This document shows positions 9,976 to 18,324 of a DNA stretch of 64,000 nt, in pieces. Origin of the DNA: an uncultured Faecalibacterium sp. (GTDB lineage: Bacteria; Bacillota; Clostridia; Oscillospirales; Ruminococcaceae); NCBI GenBank assembly GCA_934548045.1, contig CAKTEM010000007.1, positions 62,001 through 126,000 on the forward strand, given 5' to 3'. Numbering within the stretch: the stretch's first letter is position 1; every line of letters starts with the position of its first letter. Below the pieces are notes generated by a model. The model saw nothing but the letters and a program-made list of their open reading frames with translations. It made no database searches and was not told where the DNA came from. The translations under genes and the position numbers were made by a program.

Positions 9976-10093
9976 AACTCCCTCCGTCATTCTTTCAGAA
10001 TGACACCTCCCTCAAGGAGGGAGGCTTTGGCTTTACCGTTACGAACAGGCTCCCTCCCCGAGGGAGCTGTCACCGAAGGTGACTGAGGGAGTT
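9976..10093. repeat. 118-bp palindromic repeat, related to the longer family
   Basis: The ends are inverted copies of AACTCCCTC followed by a GTCA/TGAC pair. Two internal hairpins, CCTCCCTCAAGGAGGGAGG and GCTCCCTCCCCGAGGGAGC, are separated by a GGCTTTGGC stretch. The layout of terminal repeat, small hairpin, CCCTC...GAGGG hairpin and TTGGC resembles the left arm of the roughly 295-bp repeats elsewhere in the window. It may be a short relative. It fills most of the purB to pseudouridine synthase spacer and could also act as a terminator. Confidence 0.75.
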
Positions 10094-10105
10094 GCATAAA
10101 ATTAT

Positions 10106-10146
10106 AAGCTGCGCCGTGTCCGGAAAGGGCAGGGCGCAGCTTTGCT
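10106..10146 (+). terminator. Hairpin in the leader of the pseudouridine synthase gene
   Basis: AAGCTGCGCC and GGCGCAGCTT form a 10-bp stem around a loop of about 16 bases. There is no clear T-run after it, so it is a structured leader or a weak terminator and not a standard intrinsic terminator. Confidence 0.35.
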
Positions 10147-10163
10147 ATAAGAAGGAGAGACCC

Positions 10164-10865
10164 ATGCGTTTGGACAAATACTTAGCCGAGACGGTCCAAT
10201 GCACCCGGAGCGAGGCGAAGACGATGCTTCAGAAGGGGAGAGTGACCGTCAACGGGGCGGTCTGCAAAAAGGGCGACACCCAGCTGAAAGAGGCGGATGT
10301 AGTGTCGGTGGACGGCAGGCCGCTGAAGTATCAGAAGTTCGTCTACATCATGCTCAACAAGCCCGAGGGCGTGGTGAGTGCCAGCACCGACAAACGGGAT
10401 ACGACGGTGGTGGACCTGGTCGGCAATGCCTACCCGAGACGGGAGCTGTTCCCGGCCGGGCGGCTGGACAAGACCAGCACCGGCTTTGTCCTGCTGACCG
10501 ACGACGGCGGCTTTGCCCACGACATCCTTGCACCGAAGCGGCACGTTTCCAAGACCTACACGGTCGTCATTGACACGCCGCTGACCGACGAGATGAAGGA
10601 CGGTTTTGCCGGGGGCGTCACGCTGTCAGACGGAACCGAGCTTTCTCCGGCGGAGGTGGAAGCGGTCTCTGAAGACGGGCTGACCGTCCGGGTAAAACTG
10701 AAACAGGGCGTCTATCACCAGATCAAGCGGATGTTTGGCGTATACGGCGCAGGGGTCAATGCCTTGCACCGGGATGCCATCGGCGGACTAGCTCTGGACG
10801 AGAGCCTTGCGCCGGGCGAGTGGAGAGAACTTTCGGACGATGAGGTAGCAGAAATTACCACCTGA
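10164..10865 (+). CDS. RsuA/RluB-type pseudouridine synthase
   Basis: This 233-residue enzyme isomerises a specific uridine in rRNA. An S4 RNA-binding domain fills about residues 1-60 (MRLDKYLAE, RVTVNG). The catalytic domain has AGRLDKTSTGFVLLT with the catalytic Asp near residue 101, and the late motif GVYHQIKRMF. The ATG at 10164 is preferred over an upstream in-frame codon because GAAGGAGAG lies just before it and the S4 domain starts there. Whether it modifies 16S (RsuA) or 23S (RluB/RluE) rRNA cannot be decided by eye. Confidence 0.9.
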   Translation: MRLDKYLAETVQCTRSEAKTMLQKGRVTVNGAVCKKGDTQLKEADVVSVDGRPLKYQKFVYIMLNKPEGVVSASTDKRDTTVVDLVGNAYPRRELFPAGRLDKTSTGFVLLTDDGGFAHDILAPKRHVSKTYTVVIDTPLTDEMKDGFAGGVTLSDGTELSPAEVEAVSEDGLTVRVKLKQGVYHQIKRMFGVYGAGVNALHRDAIGGLALDESLAPGEWRELSDDEVAEITT

Positions 10866-11016
10866 GAGGGTCGGCTTTTCACCCGTTTTTCAAAAAAGCA
10901 TCACAATTTCCCGGTAGAATAGAGCCAAGAACCACGCAAAAAGGCACTTTTTGAGCCGAAAATGGGGCTGGCAGATAAATTAGACAAGAAAATAGAATTT
11001 TTTTTGTTGAAATATG

Positions 11017-11045
11017 TTGCAAAAGTAAATTCTTTTGTGTAAAAT
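11017..11045 (+). promoter_or_regulatory. Sigma-A-type promoter for the PucR-like regulator
   Basis: TTGCAA at 11017-11022 and TAAAAT at 11040-11045 are 17 bp apart in a very AT-rich stretch, about 85 bp before the start codon. Nothing else is seen in the 10866-11129 spacer. Confidence 0.6.
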
Positions 11046-11129
11046 ATAAAATGTAATGCGGCGAAATTGTTGAAAATCACAATCCACGCCACCGCGGGTT
11101 TCACAAAAGAGGAAAAGGGGTTACCATTT

Positions 11130-12215
11130 ATGGCCAATAGAGTATTTCAAAGCGTGATCTACCAGATGAAGGACGCGATCGACCGCGTAGTAGGTGTGGT
11201 GGATGAAACCGGTGCCGTGATTTCCTGCTCGGAACTGAACCTGATCGGCGAAGTGCGCGAGGGCTTTATGGCAGAGCGTCTGACGGCAGGGGATCGTTTT
11301 GTGCGGGACGGTTACACCTATCAGCAGTTCTCCAGCGCAAAGCATAACGATTATGCTGTGTTCGTAGAGGGTGCAGACGAGACTGCCGGTCAGTTCGCAG
11401 CGGTGCTTTCCATCAGCCTGCAGAGTATCAAGCAGTATCATGACGAGAAGTTTGATAAATCCAACTTTATCAAAAACGTCGTGCTGGACAACATCCTGCC
11501 CGGCGATATCTATGCGAAGGCCCGTGAGCTGCACTTCGCGACCGATGTTTCCCGTGTTGTCTTCATCGTCCGTGTGACCAGCGGCGGCGACATCTCGGCT
11601 TACGATGTCGTCAGCAGCCTGTTCCCGGACAAGCAGAAGGACTTCGTCTTCAACATCAGTGAGACGGACACCGTTCTGGTGAAGGAGATCCGCAAGGGCA
11701 TCGACCGCTCCGATATGGAAAAGCTGGCGGCCAGCATCGTGGACACCCTGTCCGGCGAACACTACATCAAGGCTGTTGTCGGCATCGGCACGCCCATCGC
11801 AAACGTCAAGGATCTGGCGACCAGCTTCAAGGAAGCACAGATCGCAATGGAGGTCAGCAAGGTGTTCGACACCGAAAAGCAGATCATCCGTTACGACAAC
11901 CTCGGCATCGCCCGTCTGATCTATCAGCTGCCGACCACCGTCTGCGAGATGTTCCTGCGCGAGGTCTTCAAGCAGGGCAGCATCGAGAGCCTGGATCAGG
12001 AGACGCTGTTCACCATCCAGCGGTTCTTCGAGAACAACCTGAACGTCTCCGAGACCAGCCGCGGCCTGTTCGTCCACCGCAATACGCTGGTGTATCGTCT
12101 GGAAAAGATCAAAAAGCTTACCGGCCTGGATCTGCGTGAGTTCGATGATGCTATCGTCTTCAAGGTAGCATTGATGGTCAAGAAGTACCTGTCCAACAAT
12201 CCGGCCAAATATTGA
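11130..12215 (+). CDS. PucR/CdaR-family transcriptional regulator
   Basis: The 361 residues end in a helix-turn-helix segment (LFVHRNTLVYRLEKIKKLTGLDL), the hallmark of PucR C-terminal domains found in CdaR and related diacid or purine-catabolism regulators. The middle region resembles the GGDEF-like spacer of this family, and the N-terminus may sense a ligand. The ATG at 11130 follows GAGGAAAAGGGG. Codons further upstream fall in the promoter. The gene is monocistronic, with its own promoter and a strong terminator. The inducer is unknown. Confidence 0.8.
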   Translation: MANRVFQSVIYQMKDAIDRVVGVVDETGAVISCSELNLIGEVREGFMAERLTAGDRFVRDGYTYQQFSSAKHNDYAVFVEGADETAGQFAAVLSISLQSIKQYHDEKFDKSNFIKNVVLDNILPGDIYAKARELHFATDVSRVVFIVRVTSGGDISAYDVVSSLFPDKQKDFVFNISETDTVLVKEIRKGIDRSDMEKLAASIVDTLSGEHYIKAVVGIGTPIANVKDLATSFKEAQIAMEVSKVFDTEKQIIRYDNLGIARLIYQLPTTVCEMFLREVFKQGSIESLDQETLFTIQRFFENNLNVSETSRGLFVHRNTLVYRLEKIKKLTGLDLREFDDAIVFKVALMVKKYLSNNPAKY

Positions 12216-12243
12216 TGAAAGCTGTCGGCTGCTGCCGCCAGCA

Positions 12244-12286
12244 CAGAACCGGCCGCTCGACCCCGATGCTGGCCGGTTCTTTTTGG
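12244..12286 (+). terminator. Intrinsic terminator after the PucR-like regulator
   Basis: AGAACCGGCC and GGCCGGTTCT form a perfect 10-bp stem followed by TTTT. It begins 28 bp after the stop codon. Confidence 0.85.
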
Positions 12287-12287
12287 G

Positions 12288-12410
12288 TAGTCCTCTCAGT
12301 CAATGCTCCGCATTGCCAGCTCCCCCAGAGGGAGAGCCATTGGCAGGCCGGGCAGGTCTGAGCAGAACGAGAAGGTTCAAAGCAGAATTTCAGAGCGAGG
12401 GCCTTGCGGA
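12288..12410. repeat. Left-half copy of the long palindromic repeat
   Basis: It starts TAGTCCTCTCAGTC and keeps the small hairpin, the GAGAGCCATTGGCAGGC block, GGTCTGAGCAG and GGGCCTTGCGGA in the same order as copies A and B. It then stops. The central palindrome and the right arm are missing, so this is a truncated copy between a terminator and ftsE. Confidence 0.8.
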
Positions 12411-12461
12411 TAAGGGCAGGTAACATCTCCCAAAAACTATGTCAGGAGTAACAGGAATCTC

Positions 12462-13232
12462 ATGATAGACTTTATAAATGTCTCCAAAGAGTACAAGAAA
12501 GGCGGCAAGCTCGCTTTGGAGGACATCAACTTTCACGTCGACGACGGCGAGTTCGTCTTCCTGCTGGGTCACTCGGGCGCAGGCAAATCCACCCTGCTCA
12601 AGCTGATCTTAAGGGAAGAGGTACCGTCCAAGGGAATGGTGATGGTGAACGGCAAAAACGTTGCCCGGCTCCGCCGCCATCAGGTGCCGTATTTCCGGCG
12701 TCAGATGGGCATCATCTTTCAGGATTTCCGCCTCATCCCCAGCATGACCGTGTACGAGAACGTCGCGTTCGCAATGCACGTCACCAACGTCGGACGCAAG
12801 CAGATCAAAGAACGCGTCAACTACATGCTCGATCTGGTGCATCTGAATGACAAAGCCAAGTGCTACCCGGATTATCTGTCCGGCGGCGAACAGCAGCGCG
12901 TTGCCGTTGCCCGTGCGCTGGCACACAGCCCCAAGCTCGTCATTGCGGACGAGCCGACCGGTAACATCGACCCGGAGCTGAGCCTTGAGATGATGGAGCT
13001 GCTCGAACGGGTCAGCAAGACCGGCATCACGGTCTTGGTCGTCACCCACGAACATGAGCTGGTGCATCACTTCAACCAGCGCGTCGTCACCCTGAAGGAC
13101 GGCCATATCGTCTCGGACATCCCGGCAGGCCCGGACTCGGAAGAGCTGAAGACCGCGACGCTGGAACTGACCGACAAGCTGATTGCGAAAAAAGAGGAGC
13201 TTGACAAGACGGGGGAGGTGCTGCTGGTATGA
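12462..13232 (+). CDS. ftsE: Cell division ATP-binding protein FtsE
   Basis: FtsE is the ATPase of the FtsEX complex, which couples the divisome to peptidoglycan hydrolases. Walker A GHSGAGKST is at residues 36-44, the signature LSGGEQQRV at 139-147 and Walker B VIADEP at 160-165. At 256 residues it is slightly longer than E. coli FtsE (222) because of a C-terminal extension. CAGGAG lies before the ATG. Its stop overlaps the ftsX start as ATGA. Confidence 0.95.
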   Translation: MIDFINVSKEYKKGGKLALEDINFHVDDGEFVFLLGHSGAGKSTLLKLILREEVPSKGMVMVNGKNVARLRRHQVPYFRRQMGIIFQDFRLIPSMTVYENVAFAMHVTNVGRKQIKERVNYMLDLVHLNDKAKCYPDYLSGGEQQRVAVARALAHSPKLVIADEPTGNIDPELSLEMMELLERVSKTGITVLVVTHEHELVHHFNQRVVTLKDGHIVSDIPAGPDSEELKTATLELTDKLIAKKEELDKTGEVLLV

Positions 13233-14137
13233 TGAAGCCTTCCACCTTTGGCTTTCTGCTGGTGCGCGGAGTGCGCAACCTCGGCAAGCACTGGGCGATG
13301 ACCATCGCCTGCATCGCATCCCTGAGCGTCTGCATGACCCTGAACACCTTCGCCCAGCTGGTCGAAGTCAACATCGACAATCTGGTGAACTACCTCGGCC
13401 AGCAGAATGAGATGGTCGTCTACGTCGCCCCCGATGCCGACGATGCGACCATCCAGTCGGTCGGCGAGTCCATTCAGGCCATGCCGGGCATCAGCTATGT
13501 CCAGTATATGTCCAAAGAGGACGTCCTGAACCAGTACCGGGGCTACATGGCCGATTACGCCATCCTCCTCGACGAGTTCGAGAACGACAACCCCTTCAAG
13601 GCAAACTACCGCGTTTCGCTGGCAGACCTGAGCCAGATGAAAGAGATGAGCGATGAACTCAGCAAAATCGACGGCGTGTACAGTGTGACCGCTCCCATCG
13701 AGATGACCGAAGTCTTCGTGCAGATCCAGCAGGCAGTCAGCCGTGTGGGACGGGGTATCGTTCTTGTCCTGATGGCGGTCAGCATCATCACGGTGGGCAG
13801 CACCATCCGCCTGAGCGTCTTTGCCCGGCGGCGTGAGATCGAGATCATGAAGTACGTCGGTGCGACCAACGGCCTCGTCACCCTGCCCTTTGTCATCGAG
13901 GGCCTGACGATGGGCCTCATCTCGGGCGGCCTGACCGCAGCGGTCAGCATCGCCGGTTACGATTATTTGTTACAGGCATCCAGCACGCTGGGCGGTCTGT
14001 GGCAGATGCTGATGGGTACCGCTCTGGTGCCGGTGGCGAACGTCTGGCAGACCATTCTGGTGTACAGTCTGATTGCCGGTGCCGTCGCCGGTGCGCTGGG
14101 CAGCATGTTCTCCATCCGGAAACATCTGAATGTGTAA
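13229..14137 (+). CDS. ftsX: Cell division permease-like protein FtsX
   Basis: FtsX is the membrane partner of FtsE. The 302 residues show a first membrane segment near 20-40, an extracellular domain of about 120 residues with the usual MPGISYVQYMSKEDVLNQYR region, and three more membrane segments in the C-terminal half. It overlaps ftsE by 4 bp. The next gene encodes a secreted coiled-coil hydrolase, the known partner type of the FtsX extracellular loop. Confidence 0.94.
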   Translation: MMKPSTFGFLLVRGVRNLGKHWAMTIACIASLSVCMTLNTFAQLVEVNIDNLVNYLGQQNEMVVYVAPDADDATIQSVGESIQAMPGISYVQYMSKEDVLNQYRGYMADYAILLDEFENDNPFKANYRVSLADLSQMKEMSDELSKIDGVYSVTAPIEMTEVFVQIQQAVSRVGRGIVLVLMAVSIITVGSTIRLSVFARRREIEIMKYVGATNGLVTLPFVIEGLTMGLISGGLTAAVSIAGYDYLLQASSTLGGLWQMLMGTALVPVANVWQTILVYSLIAGAVAGALGSMFSIRKHLNV

Positions 14138-14154
14138 GGGAAAGGAGCAGTTCC

Positions 14155-15501
14155 GTGCGTAAAGCGAAACATTCCGCAGGTTTCCGCCTGCATTTTCACT
14201 CCGCAGCCCATGCGAAGCCGGAGTCGGCACGCTCCAAAGCCATCCGGGCGGCGAGCGCGTTTCTGGCGGCAGTCGTGCTGATCTTCAGCGTGTCGGTCTA
14301 CCCGGCATCGGCAGCCACCAGCATGTCCTCGCTCCAGAACAAGCTCGACAAGCTTTCCCAGTCCATCACCCAGCACAAGCAGGAGCTTTCCAACGCCAAG
14401 AAGAAAGAGCAGGCGGCGAAGGCTCTGGAATCCGAACTGAAAGAAAAGGTCACGGTCATTCAGGGGCAGATCAGCGTCCTGAAAAGCCAGATCGCTGATG
14501 TCCAGAACAGCATCGGCGTGAAGGAGCAGGAGATCGCCGCCAAGAAAGAGGAGATTTCCCAGAAGGAAGACGAGATCGCCCAGAAAGAGGTCGAGATCGC
14601 CGACCAGTGGGATAACTTCAAACAGCACATGGCTGCGATGCAGGAACTCCGCGACGGCGGTACGGTCGCAATGCTCTCTTCGGTCAATGACCTGTATGAG
14701 CTGCTGACCTTTAACGAGGTCATGCAGGATATCTCCCTGAAAGATACTGAAATTCTGGATAACATGAAGATCGCCAAAGAGGGCCTTGAAAACGACAAGG
14801 TGTCGCTCGAAAACGATAAGACCCAGTTGGAAGCGGAGCGTGCGACCCTGAAGAGCAAGAAGAGTGAGCTGGACGCCCAGAACACCCAGATGCAGTCCAA
14901 GCAGGGCGAGCTGAATTCCAGCGTAAAGGAAGCCCAGATGAGCGCGGCCGAGGCACAGCAGGCGCAAAAAGATGCGCAGGCAGCCATCGAGTCGGACGAG
15001 ATGAACTATGAGGCCGTCAAAAAGCAGATCCAGAAGCTCATCGCAGAAGCGGCAGCGGCCAAACCGCAGCTGAGCTTTACCGGCTTCATCTGCCCTCTCA
15101 AGAGCTATAAGCGCGTTTCCAGTGAGTACGGCTGGCGCAAGAACCCGGTCACGGGCGTCAACAAGCTGCACGCCGGTATCGACCTTGCGGCCAACGGCGG
15201 CACGCCCATCTATGCGGCCGCAAGTGGTTATGTTCAGGTGGCAGGCTGGTCCAGCGGCGGCTACGGCAACTATGTGATCATCTACCACGGCAAAATGTCC
15301 GATGGCAACGCATACACTACCCTGTACGGACACATGCGGTCGGTGGCAACCTCGGCTGGCAAGTATGTCCAGCAGGGCGAACTCATCGGCTATGTCGGCA
15401 GCACCGGCAACTCGACCGGCAACCACCTCCACCTCGAGGTCTGGAAGGGCGGCTCGAAGGCGAGTGCTGTCAATCCGAGAAGTTATATCCCATTGAAATA
15501 A
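14155..15501 (+). CDS. EnvC/PcsB-like murein hydrolase with active-looking M23 domain
   Basis: The GTG at 14155 is chosen because AAAGGAG lies 6-12 bp upstream and the 448-residue product then begins with a basic stretch and a signal segment (about residues 29-53, ending ASA). Residues 57 to about 325 form a long coiled coil rich in Lys, Glu and Gln. The C-terminal 115 residues are a LytM/M23 domain with HAGID (His near 339) and HLHLE (near 424), so the zinc ligands look intact, unlike degenerate E. coli EnvC. It probably cleaves septal peptidoglycan when FtsEX pulls on its coiled coil. It lies 17 bp after ftsX. Confidence 0.9.
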   Translation: MRKAKHSAGFRLHFHSAAHAKPESARSKAIRAASAFLAAVVLIFSVSVYPASAATSMSSLQNKLDKLSQSITQHKQELSNAKKKEQAAKALESELKEKVTVIQGQISVLKSQIADVQNSIGVKEQEIAAKKEEISQKEDEIAQKEVEIADQWDNFKQHMAAMQELRDGGTVAMLSSVNDLYELLTFNEVMQDISLKDTEILDNMKIAKEGLENDKVSLENDKTQLEAERATLKSKKSELDAQNTQMQSKQGELNSSVKEAQMSAAEAQQAQKDAQAAIESDEMNYEAVKKQIQKLIAEAAAAKPQLSFTGFICPLKSYKRVSSEYGWRKNPVTGVNKLHAGIDLAANGGTPIYAAASGYVQVAGWSSGGYGNYVIIYHGKMSDGNAYTTLYGHMRSVATSAGKYVQQGELIGYVGSTGNSTGNHLHLEVWKGGSKASAVNPRSYIPLK

Positions 15502-15540
15502 CCCTCACTGTTGTTTGTTACAAAGGAGGCCGTCTGGCTT

Positions 15541-15648
15541 ATGAACGACAAAAAACGCAAGCATCTGCTGCAAATCGGCTGTCTGCTGCTGGCAGGAGTC
15601 TTCCTGCTCTCCCTCATCGGAAGCGTGGCCCTGATGCTGCTGGTCTGA
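15541..15648 (+). CDS. 35-residue single-pass membrane protein in the ftsEX cluster
   Basis: A strong AAAGGAGG site at about 15522-15529 lies before an ATG at 15541, which opens a 35-codon frame ending at TGA 15646-15648. The peptide starts MNDKKRKHLLQ and is then almost entirely hydrophobic, so a single transmembrane helix with a positive N-terminus is expected. It fills the gap between the hydrolase and ctpA, and ctpA follows with its own GAAGGAG. I do not recognise a family. It could regulate FtsEX or the protease, or be a leader peptide. Confidence 0.6.
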   Translation: MNDKKRKHLLQIGCLLLAGVFLLSLIGSVALMLLV

Positions 15649-15664
15649 CGGAAGGAGCAAAGCA

Positions 15665-17059
15665 ATGAACCGTAAAGTTTCGGTCGGAATGATGGTGACC
15701 ATCGTCATTCTGGCAATCACTGTGACCTTTTCCATCACCATGCTGGCGGCGATGCGGCTGTTTGACAGCACCGTTACCAGTGTCAAGGAAAAGGAGAGCA
15801 TGTACAATAAGATCGCCGAGGTCGACCGGTATGTGCGCAGCAACGACTACTATACCATCGACGAGACGACGCTGTACGACCGCCTGACGGCCGGCTATCT
15901 GCTGGGTACCGGCGACAAGTACGCCCGGTATTACACCGCCACCGCCTATGCCGAGCTGCTGGACACCCAGAACGGCACCCGGATGGGTATCGGCGTGGAA
16001 CTGGGCATCAACCAGTCCGGCTATGCCAAGGTCACCAAGGTCTACGATGACTCTCCGGCACAGGAGGCAGGTATCAAGGTCGGCGATTACATCACGGCCA
16101 TCGACGGCACCGATGTCAAGAGCCTGTCCAATGTGGACGCTGTGCAGGCCCGTCTCCGCGGCGAGGCCGGTACGACGGTCAATGTGACCTGGCTGGACAG
16201 CGAGGCGGCAGAGCATACCGCTGACCTGACCCACTCCGGCTACACCTCCACCACCGTGGATTACCAGATGCTGCAGGACAACGTGGGTTACATCAAGATC
16301 CGCCAGTTCGACGGCACCACGCCCAGCGAGCTGGACTACGCCATCCGCAGCCTGACGAACAACGGTGCGCTGAGCCTTGTCTTCGACCTGCGTGATAACG
16401 GCGGCGGCCTCCTTGAGGATGCCATCACCTGCATCGACCTCATTGTGCCCGAAGGCACGCTGGCCTACGCCGAGGATAAGAACGGCAACCAGACCCTTCT
16501 GGGCAGCAGTTCCTCGGATACCACCGTTTCGCTCCCCATCGTCTGCCTTGTCAACGGCAACACCGCAAGCGCGGCAGAACTGTTCGCAAGCAGTCTGCGC
16601 ACCCTGAATGACGCAAAGCTGGTCGGCACCACCACGATGGGCAAAGGCACCATCCAGAGCAGCCCTCAGCGTCTGTCGGATGGCAGCGCAGTCGTCGTCA
16701 CGGTGGCAAAACTGGTCTGCGGCGACGGTTCCAGCTTTGATGGAACCGGCCTGTCGGTGGATGTGGACCGTCCGCTGACTGCCGACGAGCAGAACGCTTA
16801 CTATGATTACACCGTGGACACCGACCCCCAGATCCAGCGCGCGGTCAGCACCGCCCAGCAGATGAGCGGTACGACCACCGTCGGCGGCGTGAACGACGCG
16901 GCCAACAGCGACGCTGCGTCCAGTGAAGCAGCCGATGGCGAGAACGCTGAAAGCGACACCACTTCCGAAAGCGAATCCACCGATGCAGCCTCCAGCGAGG
17001 AGACGGCGGAGAGTGAAGCAGCATCGGAAGAAGCGGCGTCTTCTTCGGAAGCATCCTAG
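15665..17059 (+). CDS. C-terminal processing protease (S41 family), membrane anchored
   Basis: The 464 residues hold one N-terminal membrane segment (about 7-29), a PDZ domain (about 95-180) and the S41 core. The Ser-Lys dyad is visible: S302 in NTASAAELFA and K327 in TTMGKGTIQ, 25 residues apart as in CtpA enzymes. After about residue 400 the protein is a low-complexity Ala/Ser/Glu tail. The protease acts outside the membrane and may trim or degrade cell-wall hydrolases such as its neighbour. The stop codon TAG is formed by the left end of repeat B, so that insertion may have set the present C-terminus. Confidence 0.92.
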   Translation: MNRKVSVGMMVTIVILAITVTFSITMLAAMRLFDSTVTSVKEKESMYNKIAEVDRYVRSNDYYTIDETTLYDRLTAGYLLGTGDKYARYYTATAYAELLDTQNGTRMGIGVELGINQSGYAKVTKVYDDSPAQEAGIKVGDYITAIDGTDVKSLSNVDAVQARLRGEAGTTVNVTWLDSEAAEHTADLTHSGYTSTTVDYQMLQDNVGYIKIRQFDGTTPSELDYAIRSLTNNGALSLVFDLRDNGGGLLEDAITCIDLIVPEGTLAYAEDKNGNQTLLGSSSSDTTVSLPIVCLVNGNTASAAELFASSLRTLNDAKLVGTTTMGKGTIQSSPQRLSDGSAVVVTVAKLVCGDGSSFDGTGLSVDVDRPLTADEQNAYYDYTVDTDPQIQRAVSTAQQMSGTTTVGGVNDAANSDAASSEAADGENAESDTTSESESTDAASSEETAESEAASEEAASSSEAS

Positions 17060-17356
17060 CCCTCTCAGGCAAAGCCTGTCGGCTTTGCCAGCTCTCCCAG
17101 GGGGGAGAGCCATTGGCAGGCCGGGTAGGTTCTGAGCAAGTCGAAAAAGTCTAATTGAAGTTTTAAAGCGTGGGCCTTGCGGACTGGATTCACGGCAGCT
17201 AAGATAGTGCATCTTGTTTCGCAGCTGTGAATCTGGATAGCAGGGCCCACTTGTTTGTGTAACAGATAGCTTTGTTCAGTCAGTTGCAAGTCAACCGATT
17301 CGCCAGTGGCTCTCCCTTTGGGAGAGCTGTCGAGCGGATGCGAGACTGAGAGGGCT
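17058..17356. repeat. Long palindromic TA-flanked repeat, best full-length copy B
   Basis: This copy has near-perfect ends: TAGCCCTCTCAG on the left and CTGAGAGGGCTA on the right, so a TA flanks each side. Internally, GTGGGCC pairs with GGCCCAC, GATTCAC with GTGAATC and GCAGCT with AGCTG around a central GATAGTGCA. The whole 299 bp can form one long interrupted hairpin. It shares blocks in the same order with copy A (3144-3436). It carries no open frame and lies between ctpA and rsmA. Confidence 0.9.
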
Positions 17357-17377
17357 ATACAGGAAAGGAAGGAATCT

Positions 17378-18238
17378 ATGCCGGAGCTGACGGACCTCTC
17401 GGTCATCCGCAACCTCTGCGAAAAATACGATTTTGCCCTCTCGAAAGGGTTCGGGCAGAACTTCATCATCAACCCGGGGCTTCCCATCAAAATTGTCGAC
17501 GCCAGCGGCGTGGACAAACGCTATGGCGTGATTGAAATCGGCCCGGGCATCGGCGTTCTGACAAAGGAGCTGGCCAAGCGTGCGGCGAAGGTCGTCTCCA
17601 TCGAAGTCGATGAACGTCTGCCGCCCCTGCTGGCCGAAACGATGGCCGGAGTGGATAATTTCAAGCTGGTATTACAGGATGTGTTGAAGGTCGACCTGAA
17701 AGCCCTCATCGAAGAGGAGTTCCCTGGGATGCCGGTGGCGGTCTGCGCCAACCTGCCCTATTACATCACCAGCCCCATCGTCATGAAGCTGCTGGGCGAC
17801 CGGCTCCCCATCGAGAGCCTGACCGTCATGGTACAGAAGGAAGCGGCCGACCGTCTGGCGGCGGCACCCGGCACCCGGGCATCCAGTGCCATCAGCTGCG
17901 CCGTCAGTTACTACGCAACCAGCAAGATGATGTTCACGGCGGCACCGGGCAGCTTCTACCCGGCCCCCAAGGTCACCAGCGCGGTCGTCCGGATGGATAT
18001 CCGCCCCACCCCTGCGGTGCAGGTCGAGGACGAGGACGGCTACTTTGCCCTCATCCGCGCGGCCTTCGGTCAGCGTCGTAAGACCGCGGCCAACGCCATC
18101 GCAGGCGGCTTGAATCTGCCTAAGGATAAGGTCATCGCCGCTATCGAAGCCGCCGGTTTCGATGCCCGTATCCGCCCCGAAGCCCTCACCCTCGAGGATT
18201 TCGCCAAAGTGCAAAAGGCGATGAAGGAACAGATGTAA
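17378..18238 (+). CDS. rsmA: 16S rRNA dimethyladenosine transferase
   Basis: RsmA (KsgA) dimethylates two adjacent adenosines in the 3' helix of 16S rRNA. The 286-residue form begins at ATG 17378 after GGAAAGGAAGG. A longer in-frame start would lie inside the repeat and is rejected. The SAM-binding loop IEIGPGIGVLT and the catalytic NLPYYITSPI motif are present, together with the N-terminal SKGFGQNFI typical of the family. The gene ends before a strong bidirectional terminator. Confidence 0.95.
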   Translation: MPELTDLSVIRNLCEKYDFALSKGFGQNFIINPGLPIKIVDASGVDKRYGVIEIGPGIGVLTKELAKRAAKVVSIEVDERLPPLLAETMAGVDNFKLVLQDVLKVDLKALIEEEFPGMPVAVCANLPYYITSPIVMKLLGDRLPIESLTVMVQKEAADRLAAAPGTRASSAISCAVSYYATSKMMFTAAPGSFYPAPKVTSAVVRMDIRPTPAVQVEDEDGYFALIRAAFGQRRKTAANAIAGGLNLPKDKVIAAIEAAGFDARIRPEALTLEDFAKVQKAMKEQM

Positions 18239-18260
18239 GGGCCTGCTGAGATAACAGAAC

Positions 18261-18324
18261 AACAGAAAATCACCCCGTTTGCCGGGCAACAGAAGGTTGC
18301 TGACAGACGGGGTGATTTTCTGTT
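18261..18324. terminator. Bidirectional intrinsic terminator between rsmA and the kinase operon
   Basis: AACAGAAAATCACCCCGT and its inverted copy form an 18-bp stem. The flanking A-rich and T-rich arms supply U-runs in both directions. The right arm overlaps the kinase stop codon on the minus strand. Confidence 0.9.

Noticed and set aside
10861..10872. CTGAGAGGGT after the pseudouridine synthase stop as a repeat end
   Set aside because: Only about ten bases match and no internal block of the repeat family follows or precedes, so chance is sufficient.
17306..17377. Longer rsmA start
   Set aside because: These codons are inside the right arm of repeat B. The ATG at 17378 has a good ribosome binding site and matches the family N-terminus.
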